Source: Torreya grandis (lineage: Eukaryota; Streptophyta; Pinopsida; Cupressales; Taxaceae). From it: DNA of 64,000 nucleotides. A program made the translations under genes and the position numbers. A model generated the notes under the pieces. It searched no databases. It saw only the letters and a program-made list of their open reading frames with translations, and was not told the origin of the DNA. Shown piece by piece: positions 1-16,015 of this stretch (position 1 is its first letter; each line of letters begins with the position of its first letter). The stretch spans positions 35,001-99,000 of the forward strand of contig JARHVA010008366.1 of the NCBI GenBank assembly GCA_037957365.1. The letters are read 5' to 3'.

Positions 1-1965
<1,965 letters not shown>

Positions 1966-4900
1966 AAATTAGCGAGTACTTCATCCTTGTCAAGATAAAA
2001 TTTGATACATCATATCTTGTCCTTAAGATTATGTAAATTCATTTATTTTTCTTCCACTTCCTTTGATTGTTCATATTACAAGCTTATTGTTATATTTTAG
2101 GATTTTTCCTTTTGGTGATAATCATTAGAATTATGTTGAATCATGATTGTATTTATTTCATGTAAGAAATAAATATATTTAACTATTTTATTCACTATGT
2201 CCTACATTAGGTATAACCATTACAATCCTAATGTAAGTGTAAATTGGGTGGTAGAAGGTGCCACCCATATGCATGTATCAAATACATTTGGACCATAAGA
2301 AAATAGTATGGTAATATGTATCAAGGAATGTACCATGACATGAATTTAATAAGTTTTTAATGTTAAGCCTAAAGTGTCATAATAATGTGACACTATATAG
2401 ATTTGTGAATTGGTATTCATCAATATAAATCAATTGTTGATACACACATTCTATATATTCTTAAATAGTCATAATATATTGTCATGGGTTTTTGTAACCT
2501 TTGTGTGTGGCATTTGTGTGTTGAGCTTTTTTAGAGCTTAGCAATGAGAGTTATTACTAGTCATATGTCACATGGTGCATTCATTTATGTATATTTGAAT
2601 TTTATTTTTTAATGATTTATAGATATTTTCATCATGTCATGTGTTTTTATGATAATCAAAATATGATTTTAATTCTTGATGTGAGATAAATCCCATGATT
2701 TGATGTATAGTAATTATTGACTATTTTGACCATAAGTCAAAATAAGTCAACCCCCTATAGTAAAAAACTTAGATAGGGGTTTAATAGGGTCAAAATGTGT
2801 TCCATGATCCTAGAAAGGGGTCTTATAATGTGTCTTTAGCCTTGGTCATAGTCAATTTTAGTCATTAGTTGATTATATGTCATATAAGGTCATTTTTTGG
2901 GTCATAAATGTTATAAAATGTATCTCAACATCCCCCATGTCATATTATTGTTATAGGTTGTAGTATTTAAATAAATTTTATAGGTTTATATATTATAACA
3001 AGAAAATCAAGTAGTTAAAAGTAGATTTTAGTTAGTTGCAAAGCTTATGTAAGAGTTTTAGCACATGTGGATATGTGTATAGTTTTTATTCAAGTAACAT
3101 AAAATCAATTTAATGATTTAGTTAATGTTTAACATCTAAAACTTCTCAAAACCATCCTATGTCCTCCATCACTCTACTTTGCATGCAAAAATAGTTACAC
3201 AATTTTCTAATGGTATGACCAACAAGAGAGGAATCAGGTTGATTGCTCTTAAAATATTAAATTACTCCTTGCCTAATTCAAATCCATGGTCAAAGTTCCA
3301 ATAGTTGTTTCTTGTAATTTATTAACAATTGATTATAAAGTTTGTTCTTATTTCATGCCTACTCATCCCCATCACCTTCAAGTTTGCTCTCAGTTTGGAT
3401 TGGTCTTTACAAACTAATTATTATACATGATCTTAAGGGGAATGATATTTCTTCTTGAAATGTTACTTTCCTATTTTTCATGTGTGGAGGTCATGAAGTA
3501 ATCAAACCATCTCCTTTTATAATGAGAGGTTCTATTGATAGTTTGTAGATAGATGTTTTCAATCTTGTAATGCTAGTTTTCTTATAGTGGATCTAGGACA
3601 AGAGTAAAGGAGTGTTTTCACATATAAGAGCATGTTTTATCATAATTATTTTCAAGATATGGTCTAATAAGTTTTATATATGGTTTCAAGAACATAGTCA
3701 CATGTCTATAATGTCAAATTTCCTACAATGTTCACCTACAGTTAGGTGAAAAGAAGCTTTGACTAGTATTTTTGAAGAAGTGGAGAGGTTTTCAAAGTTT
3801 TGAGATACTTCTAAGGTGGAAACAATGAGAGATAGTTCTAAGGTGGAAACAATGATTTTAAACCTCTAAAAAGGTTATAAATTGGCTTGGAGAACCAATA
3901 TAGCACACATTGCCTTGTACCCTATATATGCACCTGTAAGAAGTTTCCATAGAGGGATTGAAGCATTGAAATGAAGGTGTTGGGAATTCTTTGGTACTTT
4001 CATTAAAGTTTGAGAACATGAAGATTACATATCATTAATGATGGATTCATAAGGTTCCAAATACATTTTAACATGTTCATAGTTTGAGAAGTTGCTTCAG
4101 AGACATGTTACCTTATTTCTCCAAATAAGGTATTTGTTCATGTACAAAAGTCATAGCTTGGTGAGTGTCTTAAGGTCTGAATAGTTTGAGTACTCCATCG
4201 TGTAGCCCAAACACATGAAATGAATTCACGTGAAAAATATATTGATTGGCCATGAGGAGGTTATGCATATAGGTCTTATAATTCAAATAATTTTTCACTA
4301 TAGTTTTTTAGTGTCATCTATATTACGTAGAAGCCTAAGTGACCGTACGATGCAACAATGACATGATGGTATCATGCCTATAGATAAATTGATCCATTTG
4401 AATAAGTTTGACACTAAAAAGTCATTGAAAATTTTAGGGAGTTGAAACACAATGTTTTATTTTATGGACACCACCTACAGGGGTTCCTTTGCTCTCAAAA
4501 GGGTCACTTGCAGTCTAACTATAGGCACTTATAGATTGATGATAAGACTAAAAACTAAGAGACCTAAAAAAAAGTGACTCTATTGTAATATAAATTACAC
4601 TATGATATCAAATATAAGTCAAGGGAGTTTGAATACAATACTTTTAATCACAACACCACCTACATGGGCTCTTTTGTTCTCACAAGTTCACCTACAGGTT
4701 GACTAAAGATTGGTAACATATTGGAACATGACAATCTGGGTGTTAGCTTCAAAACCTGATCATATTATGAATATGTTTGGATATTATTGTGAGATAAAAT
4801 AATTTAAAGAGAGCCTAATCATTAAACATACCATTTAAAACATCTTATATGGGTCTCTATGGTCTAAGGATTGTTACTTATAATTAGCCAGTACATAGAC

Positions 4901-7653
4901 CAATTCATGCATATGAAGAGAGGTGGATTAAGAAGGTAGATAAATTATATGATGGGTCAAGATGATTTATACCACTATAATAAATAATATTAACATATAA
5001 CATTTTTCTTATGGAAAGGACATAGACTAAAGAGGTTTTTAACCTTTAACCTACATTCATGACTCAAGGTCTCTGCATAGTCACTTACATACAAGTTTGT
5101 TTTGAAGATTATGAAGTTTGAACATTATATAAAGGTTATCCAACTATGAAACATGATGTATAAAACCTAAATTACATAATTTATCCTCTCATAGCCTTAG
5201 TTTGGATAATAAAATAAGGGATATTTCCTCTATTCTATCTCAAATAGAGGGCACTCTCAAACAAACTACCCTACAAGTTTAGTATGAAGATGGTAAGGGA
5301 ATATGTTGAGAAGGATTAAAAAATTGAAATAAGAGTATAGAGATTTTTATTGAGCATGAAAAAACATAGGGGACTCTTCATATTCCTTATAAAGCATGTA
5401 GAGAAGGTTTTAGGTCATGAACATAGTTTAGGTGTACTAAACCCAAACTAGGCCTAAAGCCCTAATGGGGTCTCAATCTCACTTACAAGTCAAAATTAAC
5501 CTTCCCACACATTTTATAATCTTAAAATGGAGGTATAAGGTTTTTTAAAACCATTGGATTATAGGGATACCACTTATTTTAGTCATTTTTTGCTCAAACC
5601 TACCTCAAGGTATGTAGAATACACTCTCAAGCTTGATAGGCCAACTTCAATAGCTCACACAAATACATATAATTTTCATGAGACTCCAATTATTTAGGAG
5701 TTTTGAACAGGGTACCTAGAATTATATTAGTGGAATTGGTCTACGGTTTTAGTGTTAGGATTATATGAACAATCCTTAATAGTTTAAAACACTAGAAACC
5801 CTCCAAAACCCTTGCCTAAGATTTGATTGGAAATAAATGAGTGCATGTGAATTAAAGAGGGATATTTTAGTCAAGAAAGTGTTTTTTAATTGTATATAAC
5901 TCTCTTTAGATCCTTCCCATCAGATTGGTCTATACCCTACTTATACAGACATGATATAGAATAAGGTTTTTTGATATATTTTGATTATTTTTCAAGTGTG
6001 GGGAGTTTTGAAGGATGAGGATAATTTGAGAAGGTTAATTTATACATATTATAACTCTAAATTCCAATTTATCACTTTATAAAATAACATAAACATCTAT
6101 ACTAACTCATTCACTTCAAGAAATCTGTGGTAGATAGTGAAAATGGAGAGATGAGAAATCCAATTGGGAGGCCTTCTAATGTTTGATTCATGGAATGGAA
6201 GGAAAAGAGACTATTGATATGTGTCATATCACCACTTTCACTAATTTTATTTAGAAACTAAAGATCATTTGGATGACAAATGTGAAGGCAGACCTTTAAG
6301 GCTAGTGATGGTGACTGCAAATAATGAGACCAAGTGTCAAGAAGAAGGATATGAGTTATGGACAATTATGATGATTGTTTTGTAATTATTATTACCCCTA
6401 ATTTATATTTCACATGTTTAATCTCTCCCTATTATATTTTGGATTAGTCAAAAGATACCTCATGATGAAGGCAGTTTCAAGTAGATAGCTAAAGAGACCT
6501 TACATTAGTTTTGGGGAGCTTGATGCTTATGAAGGACACTTCTCCAAGAATAAATTTAATGGTATATTTAATAATTAATTATATTATAAATGTAATTATA
6601 TCTCTCAACTTGAAACTTTTTCTTGTGACCTTTCATCTTCATTCTTCTCTCTCTTTTCACACATTCTATAATTCAAGCCATTTTGGCTCTTGTATTCTAA
6701 TCCCACACCTAGAATGGAAAATACATGATAATTTGATATTGAAATTTAGTTTTTAAATAAGATATGTAATATATTTTTGAGTTCATAAACATTTTTTTAA
6801 AAGTCTGTGAAGAGATGTATAGTGAATAGTCAAGTGATTGATATCCATCCATACTTTCTCTCAATCCTTCTATGTTTGATGTAATTTATTCCACTCTATC
6901 AGGTCACATGAAGTGTTGTCAAGTGTATGAGTCTATTTTAAAGTTTAAAAGTAGCCTTAGTGTCTATAAATAATCTATGGTTCACTTACCTTGGATAGTT
7001 TTCATGCATATCACCTCCATGTTTGAAATACTAATGTTAGAGTATTCTAGGACTTTGAAGCTAGTGTTGGAGGTCATGTATCTTAGTAAAAGAGTATGGT
7101 ATCAAAGTTGAGACATTTATTATGTATCACACCCTTATAGTATCTTAATTTCATGTCTACTTTTGTCCCTTTTCACATGATCAATCAATTAATGTAGGTG
7201 ATAAGCACTTACAGATCAATCTAGGGAGATAACCATTAAACCTAGAGGCCTACCTCTCCTATAGGAAACCCATAGGCCTATAAGTATTCCAATGTTTCCA
7301 AAATATTATATTAGGCTTGAAAAACCTCCTATATGGTGTGATATTTTTTCATAATAGTAATTTGATGAGGTTTTTTATTTGATCATATAAAATTATAGGT
7401 TTTACATGGAACTATAACTAGAGACTTCAAAAATATATTTAATTCAAAAAAAAAAGAAAACAACCAAAAAAAAAATTATTTCAAATTGTATATAAAGATA
7501 TATAAACTTCTAGCATAACTCTACAAAAACTCTAAAAAACCTATAGTAAAATTCAGCCAAAAACTAACTAAAACAAGAAATAAACAAGGACCTAGATTAA
7601 GTAGTAGACTCTTCTAAGTTGGAGTAATTCACTATCATAGCCAGAGTAGTATG
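1966..7653. other. Unassigned AT-rich intergenic DNA
   Basis: No reading frame with recognisable protein content was found on either strand; open stretches are short and stop-rich. Several short phrases recur (AGTCAA-rich stretch near 2700-2900; variants of CACCTACAGG between 3700 and 4700), which suggests old, degraded repeats. A G/C-rich tract like a polypurine tract (CATCCCCCATGTC) lies near 2930. Nothing here could be assigned to a gene. Confidence 0.5.
4437..4800 (+). repeat. Two-copy direct repeat, about 185 bp period
   Basis: AGGGAGTTGAAACACAATG at 4437 recurs as AGGGAGTTTGAATACAATA at 4622. Each is followed by CACCACCTACA, then a TTTGCTCTCA/TTTGTTCTCA block and a CACTTGCAG/CACCTACAG block. 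Identity looks near two thirds. Further weak echoes around 5030-5600 could be older copies. Confidence 0.5.
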
Positions 7654-8850
7654 TGTAGTGTTTAATTAAAAAAATTTTTATTCAAACATTATTTATAAAA
7701 AACATAAAATAATGCACAAGAACTAAGAATCAAGGCCAACCTATTCAACGGGGTTTAAAAATGACAATAAGAAGCATTTGAAAGAAAGCACATATGCATA
7801 TTAACATTCCAAGTGATTCCAACATCCAAAAATGGTTCCAAGTGTGTTTCTCCACTTGATTAAATGTTCTTATCTTTGTCAAAAATGGGTTCCAAACTCC
7901 TCCATCATCTCTAGATCACCATTTATAATCTAGGTTCAAGATAATAAATATAATCATTGCCTATCAAGTGAAGCTAACATATTGCAAATAAAACACAATA
8001 ATCAACATAAAGAAAGCTTGTGGAGATAATCTTACATTATATGTTTACACAATTTAAGCTTAAAAATGACGTTTTATGCCCTTTTATTTATAGAATTTTG
8101 GATTTGATTAGGATCAACCATGACCATCCATCTCAAGATGAAGATATGTGGCCATGAATTAATCTAATATTTCATAAATGATCCATAAATATCCTCATAA
8201 ATATTTTAGAATAAGATGAATTAATTAGGCATGGGTGCCCATAAACTTGATATTTATTGCATTTATGGCTTATGGATGCCACCCCATTTATCATGTCATT
8301 AGGTGATACAGATATTTGGAATTTTTTTCCAATAAATAAATATTCAATTTTCTCCATGGAATTCTTACTTAAGATATTAATTTGAGTTAATTTTCCTAAG
8401 TAATATTAATCAAATTTAGTGTAATTCTTTGGAAAATAGTGCATAAATATTCAAACTAGTCAGAAAGTCATAATACTGGGTCATAATTTGACTAGGGAGG
8501 AATTAGAAGGCGATGTTAGATGTGTATGGATCATTATCCCATTTAGGATGCTACCCAAAAAAAATAACAAAAGTACATGATGTGTACTAATTAACTAAAA
8601 GAAAAGAGTGATCTAGATTACCAAAATATGAAATCATCATTTTTACTTGAAATGATTTATGAATATTTAGGAGTCACATAAAATTCATTACCCCATTTAG
8701 GGATACATTATCCTAAATTGGCACTTGTATATGACAATATTGATCCATTTATCATGTTTTAGTGATTTTGGCTTTAATTGAGCATTTGAGTGAAATTAAA
8801 GTAAGATTCACAATTTCAACATAAATGGTGTTAGGAATTGGATGTCTACA
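7654..8850 (-). repeat. Left LTR (3' LTR) of the Tat-type element
   Basis: This matches 41909-43106 along its whole length, with perfect 5-bp inverted ends (TGTAG/CTACA). It is followed on its right by the polypurine tract, so on the minus strand it is the 3' LTR. Its divergence from the right copy looks like roughly 15% by eye in a sampled stretch. Confidence 0.88.
8081..8093 (-). promoter_or_regulatory. TATA box in the left LTR
   Basis: On the minus strand it reads CTATAAATAAAAG. The same box is present in the other two LTR copies (42336-42348 and 44941-44953), about 760 bp from the U3 start, where a Ty3 LTR promoter is expected. Function is inferred from position and conservation. Confidence 0.6.
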
Positions 8851-8863
8851 TTTTCCCCTATTT
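8851..8863 (-). other. Polypurine tract of the Tat-type element
   Basis: On the minus strand AAATAGGGGAAAA abuts the LTR start TGTAGAC. This is where the plus-strand primer of an LTR retrotransposon lies. The same tract occurs next to the other LTR copies (43107-43119 and 44171-44183). Confidence 0.8.
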
Positions 8864-10345
8864 GAGAAGGTGTAGTAAGAAATTTAGGTGAAGCAATGTA
8901 TTTTGAAATAAAAAAGTTGTCAACAATAAATTATAAATGAGCCATGATTCCCCCTTGAGATGACATACAAGGATGAAAGAGAAGGATGGACTCTCAAAAA
9001 GAGAGAGAAAGTAAGATTAAACCATGGAACATATTAAATCTATATGAGATAATGATTGCACATGTTGATTCCATTGGTGATAAAAATATAATTAGAATAT
9101 AATAGGCCCCAAATATGGGGGGAATGGGAAGGATACAATCCAAAAAGAGAAGCAACACACTTTGAACATATCCAAGGCTAGGGTACGAGCTACACACTTC
9201 ATAACTGATCAATCCTGAGACAAGTTGCATACTAAAATATTTCTAGAATGAGGGTAAAAGTCTACAAAGTTTGGAATTAGAGGAAAAGGAGAATGTGTTC
9301 TTGAAGATAGAATAAATAATAATGCACTCCATTAGAGATAATATAATCATGATAAAATAAGTTTACCCCAGTAGGGTATTTTTTGATCACTGATAAATAA
9401 TGGTTTGCCCATGTAGGGCTGATTTGATTCTTTTGCTAAGTATAAATATTGTGCCCTAGCATGGGCAAATTGGCAAGCAATAGTTCAAGGAGATAACCTA
9501 TTACATGTATTAAAAATGAGTAGGCATAAACATAGATGTTATGGTAGAATGGATTTGAAAAAGACACAAAAAACTAGGCATACAAGAAAGCAAAACGTGA
9601 TGAAAGAGATGAAAAGAAAAGTAAAGATGACCAAGCTAACTTAGGATACATCATGAATCAAAGAACTACCTACATAGTCGAAAAGGACCTCAAGCTAATG
9701 TAGTTAACCTATAATATGGGAGAGAATGGAATGAGGGATGAAGAATTATAACCAAGGTTTGATTAGACTCATGATTATGACAAGAGATGCATGTCTAAGC
9801 ATAGATCCAGAGTGTTAAACCTATTGAACCTAGTTTATGCATGGTGATCTTGAGAGCCATTCATCAAAGCTATGTTGACGTTAAGACATGAATCCAAAGC
9901 AAAAAGTTCTTGATATATCAAAATAAAGTAGGCATCTTAAGTATGAATAACTTATGAGGACATGCCATTTCAATTGTGTAGAGCCAATTCAAATGTGAAT
10001 ACCTATAATTAAGGATAATGGTAAAAATGACCAAAATTAGATTTATAGCTATTTACATTTAAACAAAAAAATAAAGAAAAATAAAAATAATCATAAATGA
10101 ACCCAGCTTGAAATCAAGATATGAGCAATCAAGGTTCAAGTAGGAACAAGAATGTTTAAAAACAAATAAGAACAACTTGATAACATGAGATCGAGATATA
10201 AATAATCAATATCTATGTGGACCATGAAGATATACTTGGAAAAAAGAAACAAAAGAGAAGAATAAGACCAAATAGGAAAACAAAAGACCAAGGAAAGATA
10301 AGAAGTAATAAAAAGGAGAAAATAAGAAGAAATAAAAGAAGAGGT
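8864..10345 (-). other. 3' untranslated part of the Tat-type element (LTR side)
   Basis: Non-coding stretch between the polypurine tract and the LINE insertion. Its first 970 bp are repeated in inverse orientation at 43206-44170, which confirms that it belongs to the element. No ORF with recognisable content. The open frame at 10217-10528 is a chimera crossing the LINE junction. Confidence 0.7.
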
Positions 10346-10370
10346 AAGAAAGCACAACAAAACAACAAAA
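10346..10370 (+). repeat. Left target-site duplication of the LINE
   Basis: The 25 bp starting AAGAAAGCACAACAAAAC match 16137-16161 with one mismatch (A/C at position 20). Their length and exact flanking position are those of a duplication made by target-primed reverse transcription. Confidence 0.92.
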
Positions 10371-10559
10371 TGAGTAATAAGTCAAAAAAGAGTGGATGGC
10401 TGCAAGTGGAGGAAAGGAGATGGACAGCCCAGGCGAGGGCTTGGGCAAAGCGTAACTGGTTCAGGAGGCTGCTTCCCATGGAAAGGAGGCTTATTATTTT
10501 AGCAAGCAGCCCAAGATATCTAAGGTAAATGGTTGCTTCCCATGCAGCCAGGATAGGCC

Positions 10560-11830
10560 TGTTTTGGTGGTTTCTCAAGATTCTATCAAGGAGGATGTAG
10601 AGTATTTGTTAGCCCATGCTCTGATCTCTAAGTTTATGGGCATTAGAATATCCCAGACAGCCCTAGAAGCCTGAAAGAGGTGCACCTGGGAGGTAGAGGG
10701 GGATGTAGATATTATGTTGGCTACCAATAGTTATTTTATGGTTAATTTTTCCTCAGTATCTGACAAGAACCAAATCTTCAAAGGAGGGCCCTAATTTTAT
10801 GACTGTATCAGTCTATTTATCAAACCATAGCACCCAGGTTTTAATTTTACAAAGGAATTGCCAGCCTAAGTCCCTATTTGGGTTTGCCTTCCAAGACTCC
10901 CCTTGGAATTTTGGAGAGAAGATATCCTTTAGTAGATAGCTGCCTTATTGGGAATGCTAATTGTTGTAGCACACCAATCCATAGACAAGAAGCTAGTTTC
11001 CTATGCTAGTATCTATGTTGAAATCAATCTAAATAATCCCCTTACAAAATCTTTAGAAATTTGTCTAGGGGCTCATCCTGGTTCCAACAGATAGATTATG
11101 AATCTATCCCTTTTTGCTGTAGAATCTGCCATGTCTATGGCCACCTACACCAACAATGTCCTCAGGGTATGAGATTCAAAGGGATGGATCCAAATGCAGG
11201 GAAGGAGTCAGGCCATTTGGGTCACATGGAAACTTCAAATTGCCCACCTGGGAGTGCTATGAATATGAAAGCTCAATCAAATCTAGTTATTGCAAATTTG
11301 GGCTCAATTGAAGTGAGCGGCCTTGACAAGGAGGGTTTTTCTCAAGTCCATCAGCATGGGAAAGGGCGTGGCTAGAAGCATAGGAACCAAGACCAATCCA
11401 TAGAATTGAGCTTTAACCATTTTGAAGTTTTGGATAGTATGGCCATAGAAGATGACATACCACCTGATGAGGTGGGAGGTCCCTCAGGGGGAGGAGAAAG
11501 GCTCTTTCCTTAATGAATCCAAAGATATGGTGATTCAACCAAGCCAAGATATTGTGTGTACACTAGAGGATAGGAATCTGGTAATTTCTTCAACATAGTA
11601 AGACAAGGATTATAGTTGGGCTAAGGTAGTTAAAGACACAGACACTGCCAAGAAAGACAAGGGAGCGTCAGATGCATTGGGTTTATTACAGAGACCATTC
11701 AAGAAAGTCTCCTTCTCCTCACAGGCTAGATCAGGACGCAAGAAGGACCAGGAGAGAATAAAACTCATAAGGGATTTATTGGTAGAGTCTGGAGTGGTTA
11801 AGACCCTGGATCAACCTTTCACCCAACCTA
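10560..11830 (+). pseudogene. LINE ORF1: nucleic-acid-binding protein, broken
   Basis: In LINEs, ORF1 encodes the RNA-binding protein that packages the element's transcript. Residues across several frames follow the plant ORF1 pattern. A DUF4283-like stretch lies at about 10600-11060, with phrases such as LATNSYFMVNFSS and a PLEFWRE-like segment. A zinc knuckle follows at 11118-11160 (CRICHVYGHLHQQC, a perfect CX2CX4HX4C). An open stretch runs 11061-11375. The region after the knuckle is charged and poorly conserved, as is usual. Stops and frameshifts make it non-functional, and the start codon cannot be fixed. Confidence 0.8.
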
Positions 11831-11835
11831 CCCAA

Positions 11836-14800
11836 TGATAGTGTTGTCATGGAATGTAAGGGGGCTGCATAGTACCCCTAGCAAAAAGCTATGCAAAAGT
11901 TGATTTTTGAACACTCTCTATATATCCTCTATATTCAAGAGACTAAGTTGTCTATAGATGCTATGTTTACCTATTTGCCTATTTTTTGGTCTATGGGGTA
12001 GTGTCAATGTGTGGGTGCATTAGGTACTGTAGGGGGATTAGCAATATGTTGGGATCTGAGGAAGGTCACACCACTTCAGTGGATGGCTAATATCTCAGCA
12101 CTGTCCATGATTGCAGCATCTCCAGAGACTAGGGAGCTGATTTTGGTCACTAATGTTTATGCACCTAGGGATATCCATGGACACCTCAGGCTTTGGGAAC
12201 AGTTTGTGTCATGTTCGGAGCTATTTTCCTTATCTGCCATGGATCATGAGTAGAGATTTTAATGCTATCCTTAGTCTTGAGGAGAAAAGGGGAGGACTAA
12301 CTCATTTAGACCCATCGTCTGAACTTTTGAGACATAATATGGATCAGCTATGCTTGTCAGATGTTAAACCCATCAATGGACTTTTCACCTAGAGCAAAAA
12401 AAGAGTTGGTAAGGATGTTATCTCTGAGCACTTAGATTCTTAGTCTCTTGCTTTTGGTTATCTAGTGTTTTTTTATTGCATTTGAAATTCTAGATTGGAA
12501 AGGGTCTGATCATTGGCCCATTAAGCTCACAACCAGTTTTATTGACGGGCCCAAGAAACCTCCCTTTAAGTTTTAGCTAATGTGGCTTTAGGACTCATCT
12601 CTTCATCCCCTGATGACCCACCGATGGAAGTAGGGAGGGCCTAAATATGGCACATCTATGTTTTGCTTTGCTAAGAAGCTTCAATTTTTAAAAAGAAAGC
12701 TCCAGGTTTGAAACAAGAATAATTTTACCACAAGAAAAAAGCACAAGAAAAGCTGGACAATATTACCAGGCAGATTCTTGACTTTGACTTGTCTAAGGAT
12801 CTCTAGAAGGTAGAATTTATGGCTTTGAGTGAGCTAAATGAGTGGGAACTTTGGGAAGAAATATTTTGGAAGCAAAAAGCTTGGATTGATTGGCTCTAAG
12901 AAGGTGACAGGAATACTACATTTTTTCAGAAGTCAGTCTAGGTGAGGTGCAACAGAAATTATATAGCTTCTCTTTTGTTATCGGATGGTACTCAGGCTGC
13001 ATCCTCTTTTACCATTTCTGAGGAGGCTATTTGATTTTTCTCTAAGCTTTTATCAGGCACTGTGCCTACTGCCGATCTGGAGGAAAATATGGTTTTGTCT
13101 TGCAAGCCTCCCATCATCATGCCTGATATAAATGAAGTGCTCCTAAAGCTGATTGATAAGGAGGAAGTTGAGAAAATTGTGTTCTCCATGCACAGAGGTA
13201 AAGCATCGGGCCTAGATGGTTTCCCTATGGAATTCTTTCAAGAATTCTAGGATATCATCAGTCAGGATCTAGTGGAAGTGGTACAAGAATCTTATCACAA
13301 CAAAGAGATGCTCAGAGCACTTAATGCAACCTTCTTAGTGCTGATCTTGAAAAAGGAGTAGGTAAATCATTTGGATCAGTTTAGGCCCATTGCACTCTAC
13401 AATATGGTTTACAAAATAATCACTAAGCTTATATCAGAGAGGATCAAAGTTTGGCTCCCCAGGATCATTTCAGATGAGCAGGGGGGCTTTATAGCTAGGA
13501 AATAGATTTTGGATGGAGTGGTGATTGTTTTGGAAGCAATCCACTCCATGAGCAAATCACAAGAGAGAGCTATGTTTATTAAGCTTGATTTGGCTAAGGT
13601 GTATGACAAGGTAGATTGGAGGTTCCTACGGAAGGTCCTTTTTGCTTTTGGGTTTAGTGGGTGCTAAGTTGTGTCACTATGCCATCTTACTCTGTCCTCA
13701 TTAATGGGGCACCTTCTAGACTATTTGGGGCCTTTAGAGGGCTTTGCCAGGGTGATCTGATATCTCATTATTTGTTTATTATCTTGGCTAAGGGGTTGGG
13801 ACATCTTATAAAATCTTGGGCATCTCAAAACCAAATTCATAGATAGTAGTGCAGGAATGGGATTGCCAATTTGACCCATCTCCAATTTGTGTATGACACT
13901 ATTTTGACTGGGAAAGCTTGCATGAGTGAAGCGCAAGCTTTTTGAAACACTTTGGACACATATTTACTAGCTTCTGGATAGAAATTAAATGATCACAAAT
14001 CATCCATCTATTTATTTAATACACCTGTCTCTATCCAATGTAGAATTGTGGCTGTCCTTAGATTTCAGACGTAGTCTCTTTTGGTGACTTATTTGGGGGT
14101 CCCCATAGTGGTCGGAAGGTAACCCAGGCTATTTTGGCAGAATGTTCTATATAAATTAAGACAAAGAGCAAATCACTAGACCCACCGATGGCTTATGACG
14201 GCTAGATGGGTGACTCTTCTGCAATCTGTTATTCAAGCTCTACCCATTTACCATAGTATGGTCCAGGCTACCCTGATGTATTTTCTCTGAAAGTACAATG
14301 CCCTATCTCAACAATTTCTTTGGAGTGATAATCTATGACATTCTAAATAGAGTCTTGTGAATTGGAACACTGTGTGTAGGCCCAAGAAGGAGGGGGGCTT
14401 GGACTCAGATCTGCTATCCTGTCTAGCCAAGCTCTTGCTGTGAAGTTGTATTGGCATTGGTGTACCAACTAATCTCAAATTTGGGCCTAGATCCTGTCAG
14501 TGAAATATTTCCCAAGGGCTATTCTGTCAGAGATTCCCAGGCTTCCCATGGAGGGAAGAGGCTTGATGGTGTGGAACACCCTCAAAGTTGGGGCATATTT
14601 GGTGTAGTGCAAGCTTTTTTAGATCTATAATAGTGGTGCAGAGATGCTATTTTGGTAAGATTCTTGGAATGGAGCTCCGCCTCTCCTCTCCTCTCATCCC
14701 CATTTATAGGCCCTGTGTGATGCATTTCGTGCTGCTGGATGGGACACTGTTGAGCACTATAAAGAAGCTTTCAATGTAGGGATTGATGTTGCTTATAAAT

Positions 14801-16015
14801 GGAAGAATGTGTTGGACTAGCCACTGGGAGGGACTATGGAAAATAAGCAAGAATTATCCCAGCTCTTGGCTATCAGAGGTTGTAGCTCCTTGTGTGAGAG
14901 TGATATCTTGGCTTGGGGAGGTGACTCAACTAGGTAGTATTAAGTTTCTTCTCGATATCTGGAGTTGACAAAGAAATGTTTTGGTGAAATTGAATTCCAA
15001 TGTAGTAAGAGAATTTGGAATTTGGCCTCTTGGATGAAATACAACTTATTTTTTTGGACCCTCACTTATAATCACTGCCTGACTTGGGATAATCTCTGCA
15101 AAAGAGGTTTTCAAGGTCTGTCAATTTGTATGTTTTGCTATGATAATGAGGAGAATGGTGAGCACCTCTTTTTCTAATGCTCCTTTACCAGAAGATTATG
15201 GCATCTATGGTGGGAAGCTTGGGAGTGGCCTTGTTGGCACATGGTATCCTTGGTTGAATTTTGGCATTGCCTAGATCGACCTCCTAGTAGGGCACCTATT
15301 TTGTAGAATGCGTGGACTGTTAGACCTATTTTTATTCTATGGAACCTTTGGATTGAGAGGAATAGAAGAATTTTCCAAGAATGTTCTTTGAGTATAAGGG
15401 AGCTGTGGATGAAGATCCTTATTGTGCTCCAGGAGACTATCCAAGTTAACTCGGGTAGGGGTGCGGATTTGGAGCCAACTGATACTAGAGTGCTAGCTTG
15501 GCTATCCCCTGCTATGCCCTCCATTATCACCCTTGGTCAGCACACTCACCCCTCAATTTCCACCAAACAAAGGTTACATCTAATTTACCATTTGGGGAGG
15601 GTCTTATGAAGGTAAATGTTGATGGCTCCTCCAGAGGAAATCCTAGTGAGGCTGGGATTAGAGGCATAGGGAGGGACATTCTGGTGTAATTTGATTTTTG
15701 TTTTTGATTCACAAGGGCTATTATACCAATAATTTTATGGAGGCGATGCTTATCTTGGAGGCCTTGTAAATTTGCTATCATTAGGGGTGGCTTAGTATTA
15801 TCTATGAGTCAGACTCGCAAGTTGTTGTAAACTTGCTGAGGAATTTGAATTTTGATGATGTGGATTGGCAGCTGGTTGTGGTTATTAAGTAGATTCATCA
15901 GATTAGTTTGGCTTTTGAGTTTATTTCCTTCAGGCATATTCCCTGTGAGTGGAATGGTGTGGCTGACTATTTTACTAAATGGGCCACAAAACATGGGCCA
16001 AATTGGTCTATTCAT
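11836..16015 (+). pseudogene. LINE ORF2: endonuclease, reverse transcriptase, RNase H, broken
   Basis: ORF2 nicks target DNA and copies the LINE RNA into it. The start at 11836 gives the classic endonuclease opening (VLSWNVRGLH), then IQETKLS (about 11932) and RDFNAIL (about 12253). RT runs about 13080-14350, with GKASGLDGFPMEFF (13197), FIKLDLAKVYDKVDW (13575) and QGDLISHYLF (13748). The catalytic box at about 13885 reads FVYDTIL, so the first Asp of the usual DD pair is Tyr. A zf-RVT-like Cys/His region lies near 15120-15180. RNase H runs 15606-16010, with VNVDGSSRGNPSEAG, YESDSQVV and a C-terminal CEWNGVADYF. More than 20 stops are seen, mostly TAG where CAG or TGG is expected. Confidence 0.9.

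Noticed and set aside
10217..10528. Plus-strand frame of 103 codons, Lys/Arg-rich.
   Set aside because: It crosses the LINE target-site junction and joins Tat 3' untranslated sequence to the LINE 5' UTR, so it is a chance chimera.
10136..10578. Overlapping minus-strand frames rich in Leu, Phe and Ser that look like membrane proteins.
   Set aside because: They are the antisense of an A-rich stretch; the hydrophobic look comes from T-rich codons.
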